A stretch of DNA of 64,000 bases from Chryseobacterium sp. JUb7 (GCF_024806495.1 NZ_JANUFF010000006.1:1-64000), one strand, 5' to 3'; shown: positions 1 through 9,421, counted from the stretch's first letter. Numbers and translations are program-made. Notes: generated by a model not told the origin, from the letters alone.

Positions 1-130
1 CTTTTTCTTTATATAAAAACATTTATCCCCCCCCTCTCCCCCTTTTTTTTTTTTTTTTTTTTTTGTGGGGGCGCCCCCCCCCCCCCCCCCCCGAAAACCC
101 AAAAATAGCGAGTGCGGAAAGCGGGATTAA
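1..130. other. Homopolymer-rich non-coding end
   Basis: This stretch holds a T run of about 20 bases, a C run of more than 20 bases and other short C and T blocks, with no reading frame. Such base composition is unlike everything to its right. It most likely marks a contig end or low-quality read tail rather than biology. A real terminator or phase-variable tract cannot be excluded from sequence alone. Confidence 0.6.
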
Positions 131-144
131 GCTCCTAAAAAATA

Positions 145-1533
145 TTATTTGATATTATATTTTTCTGATTTGAAGCTTAATTTTTTCAAACCTTGCTTGA
201 TTTCCGGAGCATTCATGAATAATTTCCATAAAAACCCTGTTCTGTAGTTTTCAATCATCGGTGCAATGGTTCCCTGATCGATCGCCAGATATCTTGGAGT
301 CGTCCAATTATCATAATTGATTGACGTTGCATCGTAAGGTCCTGCAGATCCGATAAATTCGGGCTTTTGAGTATATATAAATCTTAAAAAATCCATTGAT
401 TCTTTCGGTGAATACGGAAAGCTGCTCAAAGCCGCAGTCGGAGTAATGACGCCATGGTCATTTTGTGGGAAATGGGCATCATAGCCAACGCTTCCGTCTT
501 TATTTCTCGAATATCCAGCTGTTAATCCCCAGTAATTAGGTCCGTAACCTTTCCATTGTTTTGGGTTTTCAACACAGTATTTGTAGTCGATAAGCACCTG
601 ATTTTTATTTAAATCAAAATAATTTTTAATTAGTTTATCAGACAGGTTGGTAGGATCTAGACCGATGTAAGAATATTGAGTCCAAAACAAAGGACCGCCA
701 TATTCCTCGGCTCCGTTATGCTTAACATACATAGGAAGTCCGTATTTTTCTTTGTCTGAAAGATAGGTTCCATTTCTTGTCCAGCCCTGGTAATACGTTT
801 CAGCATCGATTGAATAAGTGGGTGATGAAGCTGCTAAAATATACGTAATTAAACATTCGTTATAACCTTGCAGCGGAAAATTCATTTCCCACTGATATTC
901 CGGTGACCAGTGCCAGTACAGAACTTTTTCGCCTCCTTTCGTATACCAGTTCCATTGAATACCTTTCCAAAGCTCATCACATTTTTTTGCCAAAGCTTTT
1001 TCTTCTGCATTTCCATTTTTGAAATATTCACGGACCATTAAAATTCCGGATGTCAAAAATGCTGTTTCTACCAAGTCTCCACCATTATCTTTTTTCCCGA
1101 AAGGAACTGTTTTTCCTGTTTCGCCATTGATCCAGTGAGACCAGGCTCCCTTGTGACGATCTGCTTTTGCTAAGAAATCCATCATGACAGTCAATCTTTT
1201 TACCGCCTCTTTTCTTGGAACGAAGCCTCTTTCCACTCCGACTAATATGGTCGCTAAACCAAATCCTGATCCACCTGTTGTCACAACATGTTTATCATGA
1301 TCCGGATAGATATTGTCTTCATGGTAGCGCTCTCTTCCCAACATCGAGTTTGGTTCGGCATATTCCCAGAAATATTTCAAGGCATCTTTCTGAACTCTGT
1401 TCATCAACTGTTCGTCAGTAATATTGCTTTTTACGACTTCAGCTTTTGAAACTTCCTGTTTTGCACTTTGAGAGTTTTTGCAGGAAACAGTAAGTAATGA
1501 TGCAATGGCAATTGCGCATATTATCCTTTTCAT
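145..1533 (-). CDS. GH144-type glucanase lipoprotein (glucoamylase-like domain)
   Basis: The 462-residue product starts with a lipoprotein signal peptide ending at Cys18 (LLTVSC), so it should sit on an outer or periplasmic membrane face. The rest matches the glucoamylase-like fold (PF10091) of family GH144, whose studied members are endo-beta-1,2-glucanases. Visible hallmarks are TTGGSGFG (residues 85-92), the acidic GGDLVETAF stretch (D153, E156) and several aromatic-rich loops. It is the third gene of a leftward operon behind SusC and SusD, which supports a role in cutting an imported glucan. A hairpin with a T run separates it from susD, so it may be expressed at a lower level. The substrate is inferred from the family. 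Confidence 0.82.
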   Translation of the reverse strand: MKRIICAIAIASLLTVSCKNSQSAKQEVSKAEVVKSNITDEQLMNRVQKDALKYFWEYAEPNSMLGRERYHEDNIYPDHDKHVVTTGGSGFGLATILVGVERGFVPRKEAVKRLTVMMDFLAKADRHKGAWSHWINGETGKTVPFGKKDNGGDLVETAFLTSGILMVREYFKNGNAEEKALAKKCDELWKGIQWNWYTKGGEKVLYWHWSPEYQWEMNFPLQGYNECLITYILAASSPTYSIDAETYYQGWTRNGTYLSDKEKYGLPMYVKHNGAEEYGGPLFWTQYSYIGLDPTNLSDKLIKNYFDLNKNQVLIDYKYCVENPKQWKGYGPNYWGLTAGYSRNKDGSVGYDAHFPQNDHGVITPTAALSSFPYSPKESMDFLRFIYTQKPEFIGSAGPYDATSINYDNWTTPRYLAIDQGTIAPMIENYRTGFLWKLFMNAPEIKQGLKKLSFKSEKYNIK

Positions 1534-1559
1534 TATATCATTTTTTAAAACAAAATACT

Positions 1560-1589
1560 AAAAAAAGAGGAGAACTTTCATCCTCCTCT
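1560..1589 (-). terminator. Hairpin with T run between susD and the GH144 gene
   Basis: A 7-bp stem (AGAGGAG at 1566-1572 with CTCCTCT at 1583-1589) is followed, on the minus strand, by a T run (A run 1560-1566 on the plus strand). It lies directly after the susD stop. It looks like an intrinsic, possibly leaky, terminator within the operon. Confidence 0.6.
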
Positions 1590-1605
1590 AAGTTTATGAT
1601 TAATT

Positions 1606-3075
1606 TTAATAACCTGGGTTTTGAGCTGATAATCCTCCAGCTTCCATAATAAAGTCCTGAGGTAAAGGGAATACTTCATGAGTCCCAACCTTAAAGACTT
1701 TTCCACCATCAGCTGCCATTGCTGTCGCTGCCTGGCCTGTTCTCACCAAATCAAACCATCTGTCATGTTCGAAAGCAAGTTCTAATCTTCTCTGTTTCCA
1801 GATATCTGCTCTTACATCCGCTTGGGAAGCTGCAGGAGTAACTCCGATACCAGCTCTGTTTCTCACTTCATTTAAGAAAGGAATCGCCGCAGAAGTCTGA
1901 CCCAGCTCGTTCATTGCTTCAGCTTTGATTAAAAGAACTTCGGCATATCTTAAGTAACGGATGTTTGTATCTGTAGAAGCCTGATCATAATATGCTGAAG
2001 AATAAGCTTTATAATTATAGTATTTATTTTCTGCATCTATATTCACCACTCTATTATCATAAAGAGACATTCCTCTGTGCATAATTGTAGCATCTCTTCT
2101 TTTATCTCCATCAGGATAAGCATCATATAATCCTTGAGTAGGTGTTGCAAATCCCCAACCCCAACCTCCAGTACCTCGAGGCGACTGAACTTGAGTATAT
2201 TGTTGTATTGCACGACCACTAACAGCACCTGAACCTTGAATTTCAAAAATTGATTCAGCATTGTTTTCTCCCGTAACTTTATAAATATCAATAAACTCAG
2301 GAGTTAAAGAATATCCGGCAACCTGATTGGCTTCATCAACAGCTAACTGCCATTTTTTCTGATATAAATAAACTTTAGCTAGTAAAGCATGCGCTGCTCC
2401 TACAGAAGCTCTACCAACATTATTCCCTGTATATGTTGATTTACCAGGTAATGCTGCAATAGCATCCTGAAGGTCTTTTTCTATAAAAGCATAGATTTGT
2501 TCTTTAGAAACTCTAGTAAGCTGCATTTTTTTATCATCCTCACTACCTGGAGCAGGAACATGATCTACCAAAGGAACCCCACCAAATGATTTGACTAAAG
2601 TAAAATACATAAATGCTCTCAGGAATTTAGCCTCGCCTATTAATCTAGCTCTCAAAGCAGGATCAGCTTTATCTAATTGCGGAATATATAATAACGCCTG
2701 GTTTGCTCTATTAATACCCTGATAATTAGAAGCAAATAATTCTTTAAATGAAGGTGTAGTAGCCGTAAAGTTTAAAGCATCAAGAATATCCTTATCTGAA
2801 CCATTATCTCCAGAGCTAGATCCCTTATCAGCGTCATCCGAAACAATTGAAGTAACTCCAATCCAAGCGAATGTACTCATATTCCAATCTAAAAATTTTG
2901 CATAAATAGAATTTACAAAATAAGTAGCTCCATCATTATTATTGAATTTTTCAATATCACCAACAGTCATTGATTCTGAAGGAGAAACATCAATAAATTC
3001 ATCCTTGCAGCTTTGTGTTAAAGTCCCTGCTGCCAATAACATCAAAGAGACGATTAATATTTTATTTCTTTTCAT
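1606..3075 (-). CDS. SusD/RagB family nutrient-binding outer membrane lipoprotein
   Basis: The 489-residue protein has a lipoprotein signal ending at Cys23 (LTQSC) and the SusD layout: an N-terminal region with helical TPR-like repeats (FLRAFMYFTLVKSFGGVPLV near residue 155) and a C-terminal SusD domain (YLRYAEVLLIKAEAMNELG, then RRLELAFEHDRWFDLVRTG). SusD lipoproteins cap the SusC channel and bind glycans outside the cell. The gene starts 4 bases after the SusC stop, the usual coupled arrangement. Its ligand cannot be read from sequence, but the downstream GH144 gene points to beta-1,2-glucan. Confidence 0.95.
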   Translation of the reverse strand: MKRNKILIVSLMLLAAGTLTQSCKDEFIDVSPSESMTVGDIEKFNNNDGATYFVNSIYAKFLDWNMSTFAWIGVTSIVSDDADKGSSSGDNGSDKDILDALNFTATTPSFKELFASNYQGINRANQALLYIPQLDKADPALRARLIGEAKFLRAFMYFTLVKSFGGVPLVDHVPAPGSEDDKKMQLTRVSKEQIYAFIEKDLQDAIAALPGKSTYTGNNVGRASVGAAHALLAKVYLYQKKWQLAVDEANQVAGYSLTPEFIDIYKVTGENNAESIFEIQGSGAVSGRAIQQYTQVQSPRGTGGWGWGFATPTQGLYDAYPDGDKRRDATIMHRGMSLYDNRVVNIDAENKYYNYKAYSSAYYDQASTDTNIRYLRYAEVLLIKAEAMNELGQTSAAIPFLNEVRNRAGIGVTPAASQADVRADIWKQRRLELAFEHDRWFDLVRTGQAATAMAADGGKVFKVGTHEVFPLPQDFIMEAGGLSAQNPGY

Positions 3076-3079
3076 TTTT

Positions 3080-5920
3080 TTAGAAGTTAACGTTTAAACC
3101 AAATAAGAATGATCTTAAAGTAGGGTAAGTATTCAATTCTACCCCAGCCAATCCGTAAGGATTTCCTTCAGCATTAGAATCTGTAGCACTATAACCAGAC
3201 AATTCAGAAGAATATCCTGAATATTTTTGCCATACTACAGGATTGATTGCGCTTACATACAATCTAATAGATTTTACATTTTTAACTACATCTTTGATGG
3301 TATAACCAATAGAAATATTATTTATTCTAAAATAATCTCCATCTTCTAGGAAAAATGTAGATGCAATAGGAATAGCAGTCGAAGGTGCTGGGTTTGCAGC
3401 ATTAACATTCGAAGGTGTCCAATAATCATTAGCCACAGAAGATTCAATATTTTCGCCACTTATTCTTTGTGCTTTTTTACCATTATATACCTTAAAACCA
3501 AATGCACCATATCCATTAGCTGCAAAATCCCAATCTTTATAGCTTAATGAAACGTTGATTCCTAAAGTAGATTTCGGAATATAAGAATCAAAATATTTTC
3601 TATCACCAGCATCAGCAGATCCAGTGACACCGTTTCCGTTAAGATCTTTATACTTCATATTTCCACTAGCATCGTATCCGTCAAATTCCCATAGATAAAA
3701 ACTTCCCAATGCCTGCCCAACAGTAGATCCATTAAATAGCTTTGTCCATTGGCCATTACCTAAATCTCCTCCGCTTAATTGAGCTATATTTTTTCCTGTG
3801 TCAACTCTTGTTAACTTATTCTGATTGTATGAATAATTTCCACCAATAGAGTATCTCCAATTATCTCCGATTCTGTCAGCCCAGTTTAGTGAAAATTCCA
3901 ATCCTTTGTTGACAACAGCTCCCATATGAGAATAATATGTTTCAGACTGTCCTGAAGTCAAATAATTAGAAATACCTAAAATAAGATTCTTAGTCTCTCT
4001 ATTGTAGGCATCTACTGAACCCGTTAATCTATTATTCAATATTCCGAAATCTAATCCAACTGATGATTCTTCAGTAATTTCCCAACCCAATAACGGGTCA
4101 TACCCTTTATTTACAGTGATACCATTACTTACGACACTACTGTTTCCAAAACCATAGTTATAAACTGTACCTGAGTTAAGTGGTAAATAGTTCAATGGAA
4201 CTTTTTGGTTTCCTAATCTACCCCATCCTCCTCTAAGTTTTAAAAGATTAAAGAAACCTCCTTTCATGAAGTCTTCTTCAGATACTACCCAACCTGCTCC
4301 AAATGATGGGAACGTTCCCCATTTTTGACCTGCTGCGAACTGAGAAGATCCGTCACGTCTTACGGTAGCACTTAATAAGTAACGGTTCATTAATTTATAT
4401 TGTGCTCTTGCGAAATAAGATATCGTTGTATTTCTATCACCTTTTACTGACTTAAGATTCTGTACATTATTGACATAATCAAAATCTTTAAGATTCCAGT
4501 AATTTTGATCTGTTAACAGAAGATTTCTTCTTGTAAGTTCTAATGATTCAATACCATTTATAACCGTTGCTTCAGTACCTATTGTCGCTTCAATATCATG
4601 TACTCCAAACTTTTTATTATATGTCAAGTAGTTTGTTAATGACCAGTTATAATAATCTTCTTTCTTATTAAGAAGGGTATTTCTAGCATTGTTATTATCA
4701 AAACCTGTAACCACTCTTGTAGGATCTGCCGCCAGCCAAACAGCAACAGCATCTGTAAAGTTATATGATTTATAATTTCCGTATTCACCACTAAATTGGG
4801 ATGTAAATTTTAATCCTTTTACAATATCTACATCTAATTTCAAACCACCCTGCATAATCATTCCTTTACTTTGTTGATTATCATAGAATAGTTGACTCAT
4901 TGGGTTTCCAACATTGTTAAATTGAGATCCTGTATAATCTACAATACCACTAGGATTAACTCTAGGAATACCAAACTGACCAGAACCATATCTAACAGGG
5001 ACAATTGGAGATTGTTTATAAGCTGTTGTAAATGCGTTTAATGGTTTAGGAGTATCTTTTGTAAAAGCTACACTTAGATTTTGCGATAAAGTAACCCCTT
5101 TCGCAATTTTGAATTCGTTATTAGTTCTGATTGTTGAACGATTATAACTTGTACCTCTAAGTATAGATTCTTCATCATAATTGTTTAAGCTTAAGAAGTA
5201 TTTTACTGATTCTCCAGAACCTGATATAGAAAGGTTATGTTGATTATAAATACCTGTTCTGGTAATTTCTTTAAACCAATCTGTATTTACTGGTTGATCA
5301 ATTGAAAATTTATTTTGTCCCAGAGCAATATTATTGTAGTTAGCAAATTCAGAAGCATTTGCCATTTTCACTTTCCTTAAAGGATTTCTAATCCCAACTA
5401 AACCATCATAAGAAACGCTCAATCTCCCTTTACCAGATTTTGTGGTAATGATAATAACTCCATTTGCAGCTCTGTTACCATAGATAGCTAATGCAGCTGC
5501 ATCCTTAAGAATATCATAAGTTAGGATATCATTCGAGTTGATGTTATTGATGTTATTAGCAAACATTCCATCTACAACATATAAAGGTGTTCTTCCCCCT
5601 GTTACAGTACCCATACCCCTAATCATAACGGTAGGTGTAGAACCCGGCATATCAGATGCTGTCACCTGTACCCCCGCAGCCTTACCCTGAATAGCCTGTG
5701 ATGCGTTTAAAACTTTGGTTTTTGTAACTTCTTCTGCACTGATTGAGCTGATTGCTGTGGTATTATCAACCTTTTTACGGCTACCATACCCGATCATTAC
5801 AATCTCGTCAATTTTATTCTCTTTAGGAATAGTATCCTTCGGAGCAGTCTGAGCATTGACATTCATTCCAAAATAGAGAACAGCAATGAGACATGAATAC
5901 TTTAAATCACGTTGTTTCAT
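3080..5920 (-). CDS. SusC/RagA family TonB-linked outer membrane protein
   Basis: This 946-residue protein is a TonB-dependent beta-barrel transporter. I placed the start at the ATG giving MKQRDLKYS, because a typical signal peptide ending in NVNAQ follows it; an in-frame start 9 codons upstream adds no useful sequence. After the signal come a TonB-box-like EIVMIGYG, the plug with VMIRGMGT and TPLYVVDGM, then DAAALAIYGNRAANGVIII and a long barrel ending in FGLNVNF. The usual N-terminal carboxypeptidase-regulatory-like domain of SusC proteins is absent, so this is a short form. It pairs with the SusD gene 4 bases downstream and imports oligosaccharides. Confidence 0.95.
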   Translation of the reverse strand: MKQRDLKYSCLIAVLYFGMNVNAQTAPKDTIPKENKIDEIVMIGYGSRKKVDNTTAISSISAEEVTKTKVLNASQAIQGKAAGVQVTASDMPGSTPTVMIRGMGTVTGGRTPLYVVDGMFANNINNINSNDILTYDILKDAAALAIYGNRAANGVIIITTKSGKGRLSVSYDGLVGIRNPLRKVKMANASEFANYNNIALGQNKFSIDQPVNTDWFKEITRTGIYNQHNLSISGSGESVKYFLSLNNYDEESILRGTSYNRSTIRTNNEFKIAKGVTLSQNLSVAFTKDTPKPLNAFTTAYKQSPIVPVRYGSGQFGIPRVNPSGIVDYTGSQFNNVGNPMSQLFYDNQQSKGMIMQGGLKLDVDIVKGLKFTSQFSGEYGNYKSYNFTDAVAVWLAADPTRVVTGFDNNNARNTLLNKKEDYYNWSLTNYLTYNKKFGVHDIEATIGTEATVINGIESLELTRRNLLLTDQNYWNLKDFDYVNNVQNLKSVKGDRNTTISYFARAQYKLMNRYLLSATVRRDGSSQFAAGQKWGTFPSFGAGWVVSEEDFMKGGFFNLLKLRGGWGRLGNQKVPLNYLPLNSGTVYNYGFGNSSVVSNGITVNKGYDPLLGWEITEESSVGLDFGILNNRLTGSVDAYNRETKNLILGISNYLTSGQSETYYSHMGAVVNKGLEFSLNWADRIGDNWRYSIGGNYSYNQNKLTRVDTGKNIAQLSGGDLGNGQWTKLFNGSTVGQALGSFYLWEFDGYDASGNMKYKDLNGNGVTGSADAGDRKYFDSYIPKSTLGINVSLSYKDWDFAANGYGAFGFKVYNGKKAQRISGENIESSVANDYWTPSNVNAANPAPSTAIPIASTFFLEDGDYFRINNISIGYTIKDVVKNVKSIRLYVSAINPVVWQKYSGYSSELSGYSATDSNAEGNPYGLAGVELNTYPTLRSFLFGLNVNF

Positions 5921-6024
5921 ATAGTTTAAATTTATTCGTACAATCAAATTAAGAATCAGGCTTCACGACCTTTTTCAATGTCTTAATTGAAATCGTTTCG
6001 TATTTCTCAAAAAAAGACATTAGC

Positions 6025-6032
6025 CAAAATTA
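6025..6032 (-). promoter_or_regulatory. Candidate -7 element for the susC operon
   Basis: Read on the minus strand, this is TAATTTTG, matching the Bacteroidota TAnnTTTG consensus about 100 bases before the susC start. No matching TTTG element is seen at the expected distance, so support is weak. Confidence 0.3.
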
Positions 6033-6224
6033 TAAAAATATACGTTACATCGTTAATATTTCTTAAAAATTATAAATTTTCATAACTAAAATAAATAAAT
6101 TTCAAAAAAATCGATTTTTTAATAAAATATTTACCAAAATCAATCTGTTTTAATAAAATAAATAAAATGGATTTATATCGATTTTTCTTATAAAATTCCC
6201 CAATATCTATTGTAATTTTAATAT

Positions 6225-6255
6225 TTTGTTAAACAGATTATAGTGTTTAACTTTG
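6225..6255 (+). promoter_or_regulatory. Bacteroidota-type promoter of the DUF4197 gene
   Basis: TTTG at 6225-6228 and TAACTTTG at 6248-6255 are 19 bp apart, a full match to the -33/-7 consensus of Bacteroidota housekeeping promoters. It lies about 40 bases before the start codon at 6294. Confidence 0.7.
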
Positions 6256-6293
6256 GTTCGTTATTTGAAAAGGAAACAACAAGAAAAAATTAA

Positions 6294-6965
6294 ATGAAAA
6301 AATACATCATCGCCGCAGCTTTAATTATCGGAACCGGTGCAGTTATTACTACTACCATCCATTCGTGCTCTACACTGGCATCTACGGATCTGGGAGTTTC
6401 TATTATAAAGAAGCTTTTATTAAACGGTATTGATAAAGGGATGGGGATCTACAGCAATAAAGAAGCATTCCTGCAAAATAATATGGTGGATAAAGCACTT
6501 CCGAAGCAATTGAGAGATATCAACTCGACATTGGAGAAGATTGCCCCTTCTCTCGTTGCAAAAGAAAGAGATTATATTGCCCAGGCCGCAGCCTATACAG
6601 TGAATACTTCCCGACCTATTCTGGAAGGCGCTGTAAGCAGTTTAACCTCGCAGGATGTCAAAAGAATTGTTGATGGTACTACAGCCACACAGATTCTAAA
6701 AGAAAAGACTTCACAACAGCTTGTAGCTGCTATCGCTCCTAAAGTAGATGAAAAACTTAATGAGTACGGCATCGTTAAAACCATCAATACAGCTCTTTCC
6801 GGAAATAATCTTTTGGGAAATCTTTTAGGAGGCAGCAATAATAACGTCAATGCAGGAGGTTTAAGCAAACTTGCTTCAGAACAGCTGGTAAACGGTCTTT
6901 TCAATATTATCGAAGATTATGAGCATCAAAATTCCAAGGCGCTTTTAGGACCTCTTGGAAAATAG
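6294..6965 (+). CDS. DUF4197 domain protein, exported
   Basis: The 223-residue protein has an N-terminal hydrophobic signal (IIAAALIIGTGAVITT) followed by HSC at residues 23-25, compatible with lipoprotein or plain export. The remainder fits DUF4197: an early segment with a FLQNNMVDKALPKQL-like stretch (around residues 60-75) and the later AAAYTVNTSRPI and DGTTATQILKEKT stretches. A Gly/Asn-rich loop (GNNLLGNLLGGSNNN) interrupts the C-terminal part. The family's role is unknown. A well-formed promoter precedes it, and a DUF493 gene follows 40 bases downstream, so they may be co-transcribed. Confidence 0.85.
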   Translation: MKKYIIAAALIIGTGAVITTTIHSCSTLASTDLGVSIIKKLLLNGIDKGMGIYSNKEAFLQNNMVDKALPKQLRDINSTLEKIAPSLVAKERDYIAQAAAYTVNTSRPILEGAVSSLTSQDVKRIVDGTTATQILKEKTSQQLVAAIAPKVDEKLNEYGIVKTINTALSGNNLLGNLLGGSNNNVNAGGLSKLASEQLVNGLFNIIEDYEHQNSKALLGPLGK

Positions 6966-7005
6966 AAAAATTTTCGTTAATTTTATATATTAATTAAATT
7001 TGTAG

Positions 7006-7311
7006 ATGGATATATTACAAGGAAATCAACATTCAAATCCCGAGGAATTTTACAGTTCTTTAAAGGAAAAACTGGAAGGTCATCATGATTTTCCGGAAGA
7101 CTATTTATTTAAATTCATTATTCCTACAGATCAGAGTAAGCTTACTGAGATCTACAAGGTATTTGACGGAATTAAGTTCACACTAGGAAATCGTGAAAGC
7201 AAAAACGGAAAATACACAGCCTGCAATATCAATGCTTTTGTTTTGGACGCAGATCAGGTAGTGAAAATTTATAAGGAAGTCGCAAAAATAGAAGGAGTTA
7301 TTCTATTATAA
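7006..7311 (+). CDS. DUF493 (YbeD-like) family protein
   Basis: This 101-residue protein has the small alpha/beta ACT-like layout of DUF493. Recognisable stretches are FYSSLKEKLEGHHDFPEDYLF, the central FTLGNRESKNGKYTA with the conserved SKNGKY, and a final VAKIEGVILL strand. Family members are small cytoplasmic proteins; E. coli YbeD is linked only loosely to lipoic acid genes, and no lipoate gene is near here. It ends just before a strong bidirectional terminator shared with the convergent ArsC-like gene. Confidence 0.88.
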   Translation: MDILQGNQHSNPEEFYSSLKEKLEGHHDFPEDYLFKFIIPTDQSKLTEIYKVFDGIKFTLGNRESKNGKYTACNINAFVLDADQVVKIYKEVAKIEGVILL

Positions 7312-7316
7312 AAATA

Positions 7317-7344
7317 AAAAAGTCAGCGTTACAGCTGACTTTTT
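7317..7344. terminator. Bidirectional intrinsic terminator
   Basis: A perfect 11-bp stem (7317-7327 with 7334-7344) with a 6-base loop has an A run on the left and a T run on the right. It sits between the convergent DUF493 and ArsC-like genes and can stop transcription from both sides. Confidence 0.9.
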
Positions 7345-7362
7345 AGTTTATATGTTTGTTTC

Positions 7363-7713
7363 TTATTTTTCTATAAAATACTTTACATTTTCAATCGGTC
7401 GTCCCAACATTGCTACAGAACCTTTAATCAAAATAGGTCTCTGGATGAGAGAAGGATTTTCTGACAGAATTTTGAGCCACTCGTCCTCAGAATAGTTTTT
7501 ATCGGTAAATTTTTCCTGATACAGTTTTTCAGTTTTGCGAATGATATGAAAAACACTTTGGTTAAGCTTTTTCAAGACCGTTTTAAGCTCCAGAATACTT
7601 AGTGGATCTTCAACAATATTAATTATTTCAAATGCGACCCCGTTTTCATCCAAATACTCTAATACAGCATTAGATTTTGAACAGTTTCCGTTATGTAAAA
7701 CCTTAACTACCAT
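7363..7713 (-). CDS. ArsC/Spx-family thioredoxin-fold protein
   Basis: The 116-residue protein matches the ArsC family: a first strand and HNGNCSKS with Cys11, a middle FEIINIVEDPLS, and the later ENPSLIQRPILI with the conserved arginine (around residue 92). Glutaredoxin-dependent arsenate reductases use the cysteine and this arginine to reduce arsenate. The residue after SKS is Asn where arsenate reductases usually have Arg, so activity on arsenate is uncertain and a general thiol role is possible. No ars genes are nearby. It is monocistronic or read with the upstream kinase gene, from which it is separated by 88 bases. Confidence 0.85.
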   Translation of the reverse strand: MVVKVLHNGNCSKSNAVLEYLDENGVAFEIINIVEDPLSILELKTVLKKLNQSVFHIIRKTEKLYQEKFTDKNYSEDEWLKILSENPSLIQRPILIKGSVAMLGRPIENVKYFIEK

Positions 7714-7801
7714 TTTTTATTGGATTTAAAAATTAATCTTGTACTTAACAAATTTAGAAAGAAATCAAGTGACAATAGCCTTAATTAATGATAAATTATT
7801 G

Positions 7802-8416
7802 TTAAAACAATCCGTTAAGCTCGGCTTCTATTTTTTCAAGAATAAATCCGAAATCTTCAGGCTTTTCTACAAAGTCCAAATCATCGACTTCAATAATCAG
7901 AAGTTTTCCTTCAGTATAATCAGAAATCCATTTTTCATATTTCTGATTCAGTTTTGAAAGATATTCTATACTGATTGACGCTTCATATTCGCGTCCTCTT
8001 TTATAGATTTTCTTCACCAGATTCGGAACATCAGATTTAAGGTAAATCAGTAAATCCGGCGCCGAAACAAAAGATTTCATCAGATTAAATACTGAAGAAT
8101 AATTATTAAAATCTCTGTCTGAAAGCAATTTCATATCATTAAGATTTTCCGCAAAAATATGAGCGTCTTCATAGATTGTACGATCCTGAATAATATTTTT
8201 ACCGCTTTCTCTGATTTCTTTTACCTGACGGAATCTGCTTCCCAAGAAATATACCTGCAATGCAAAACTCCACTTACTCATATCAGCATAAAAATCTTCC
8301 AGATAAGGATTGTGATCCACATCTTCAAACTGTGCATCCCACCCGTAATGCTTAGAAAGCATCGTCGTTAATGTCGTTTTTCCTGCCCCAATATTTCCTG
8401 TAACCGCAATATGCAT
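7802..8416 (-). CDS. Deoxynucleoside kinase (dNK family)
   Basis: This 204-residue protein begins with the P-loop GNIGAGKT (residues 7-14) and continues with FEDVDHNPYLEDFY, FALQVYFLGSRF and DRTIYEDAHIFAENL, all typical of the dNK/dGK-dCK family. Such enzymes phosphorylate deoxynucleosides with ATP in nucleotide salvage. A C-terminal lid with RGREYEASI (around residue 140) is also present. The length fits the bacterial members. Which base it prefers cannot be decided from the sequence. Confidence 0.93.
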   Translation of the reverse strand: MHIAVTGNIGAGKTTLTTMLSKHYGWDAQFEDVDHNPYLEDFYADMSKWSFALQVYFLGSRFRQVKEIRESGKNIIQDRTIYEDAHIFAENLNDMKLLSDRDFNNYSSVFNLMKSFVSAPDLLIYLKSDVPNLVKKIYKRGREYEASISIEYLSKLNQKYEKWISDYTEGKLLIIEVDDLDFVEKPEDFGFILEKIEAELNGLF

Positions 8417-8455
8417 ATCTTTTTCCTTACTATTTTTTTATTGATAACTCAATGA

Positions 8456-9421
8456 TTAAACTCCTAATTTCTGAATTTCTCCGATCTCTTCAAAAAGGTT
8501 CAACATATCAAAACTTTCAGTTTTTTTAGCCGGTTCTTCTTTAGAATCCTCTGTTTTTTCCTTGGTCTTTTCTACCGGTTCCGGATCAGTCTGCTGTTTT
8601 ATTTCTTTACTTTTTTCGAGGTCGTAAAGATAAAGTTTGTTGGCCTTGATTTCAAAATATGCAAGTGTATTTTTATCCACAATTTGCGCATCCTGATCTC
8701 CGAAAATCCTGGTCATTTCTTTTTCCGGGTTGTATTTTAAAATCGAGTTGTTGGTAATAACCAACACAAATTCATTTTCTCTTCTGAAGCGTTTTACGTT
8801 TTCAACAGGGGCCTCAAAGAGTTTTTCGAATTTGAAATTATAAACTCTGATATGTTTTTTTGTTAAAATGTATACTTTATTTTCAAAAATCAGCAGATCC
8901 ATCAAATCCTCAAAACTCGCATCAAAAGGATAAGAATTGATAATCGTCTCATTCCTGAAATTGTACTGAATCAAACGTTTTGTACTGTCGTCCAACAGCC
9001 ACAGCTGCTGAAGATCTTCAGCATATGCCATCTTGATAAAACCGAATTTCTGTTTAAAATCAACACGTTGAATTTCATTCATATTCTGGTCTACAAACTT
9101 CATTTCCTGGGCATTCTCAGAAAACAAAGGGACACTCAGAGGATTCTGAACAGTCTGAATTTTAAAAGGCACCGTCACCATCAGCTTTCCGATCTGTTTT
9201 CCTAAAGAATCGTATTTTGTAAAGCTAAAATCTTTGTTTCTGTAGATATAAAGATTTCCATAATCGTCAGCAAACATGTCTCGTGCTTCCTTCAGCTTTA
9301 ATGTATCAAGGGGAAGAGCTTTCTGCGCAGAAAATGTACAGAAAATAAATAACAGTATTAAATGTAGTACCTTCAAATTTCGTTTTTTCGGGGATCGTTT
9401 TTCTAAAACGTACAGTAGCAA
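8456..9421 (-). CDS. Exported hypothetical protein, probable beta-propeller
   Basis: I do not recognise a named family for this 321-residue protein. It has a basic stretch and a hydrophobic signal (VLHLILLFIFCTF) ending near SAQ33, so it is probably exported; the true start could lie a few codons into the frame. Repeated strand-turn units such as DYGNLYIYRN, LQQLWLLDDS and NKVYILTKKHIRVYN suggest a propeller-like fold. A Glu/Lys/Pro-rich spacer (about residues 275-300) precedes a short hydrophobic-acidic tail. It lies 39 bases upstream of the deoxynucleoside kinase gene on the same strand. Confidence 0.7.
   Translation of the reverse strand: MLLYVLEKRSPKKRNLKVLHLILLFIFCTFSAQKALPLDTLKLKEARDMFADDYGNLYIYRNKDFSFTKYDSLGKQIGKLMVTVPFKIQTVQNPLSVPLFSENAQEMKFVDQNMNEIQRVDFKQKFGFIKMAYAEDLQQLWLLDDSTKRLIQYNFRNETIINSYPFDASFEDLMDLLIFENKVYILTKKHIRVYNFKFEKLFEAPVENVKRFRRENEFVLVITNNSILKYNPEKEMTRIFGDQDAQIVDKNTLAYFEIKANKLYLYDLEKSKEIKQQTDPEPVEKTKEKTEDSKEEPAKKTESFDMLNLFEEIGEIQKLGV

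Larger units (their letters stand above)
5921..6293. other. AT-rich divergent promoter region
   Basis: This 373-bp gap separates the leftward susC operon from the rightward DUF4197 gene. It is very AT-rich and contains no convincing frame. It holds a good promoter for the rightward gene and a weaker candidate for susC. No regulator gene (sigma/anti-sigma or hybrid two-component) lies beside the operon in this window. Confidence 0.7.
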
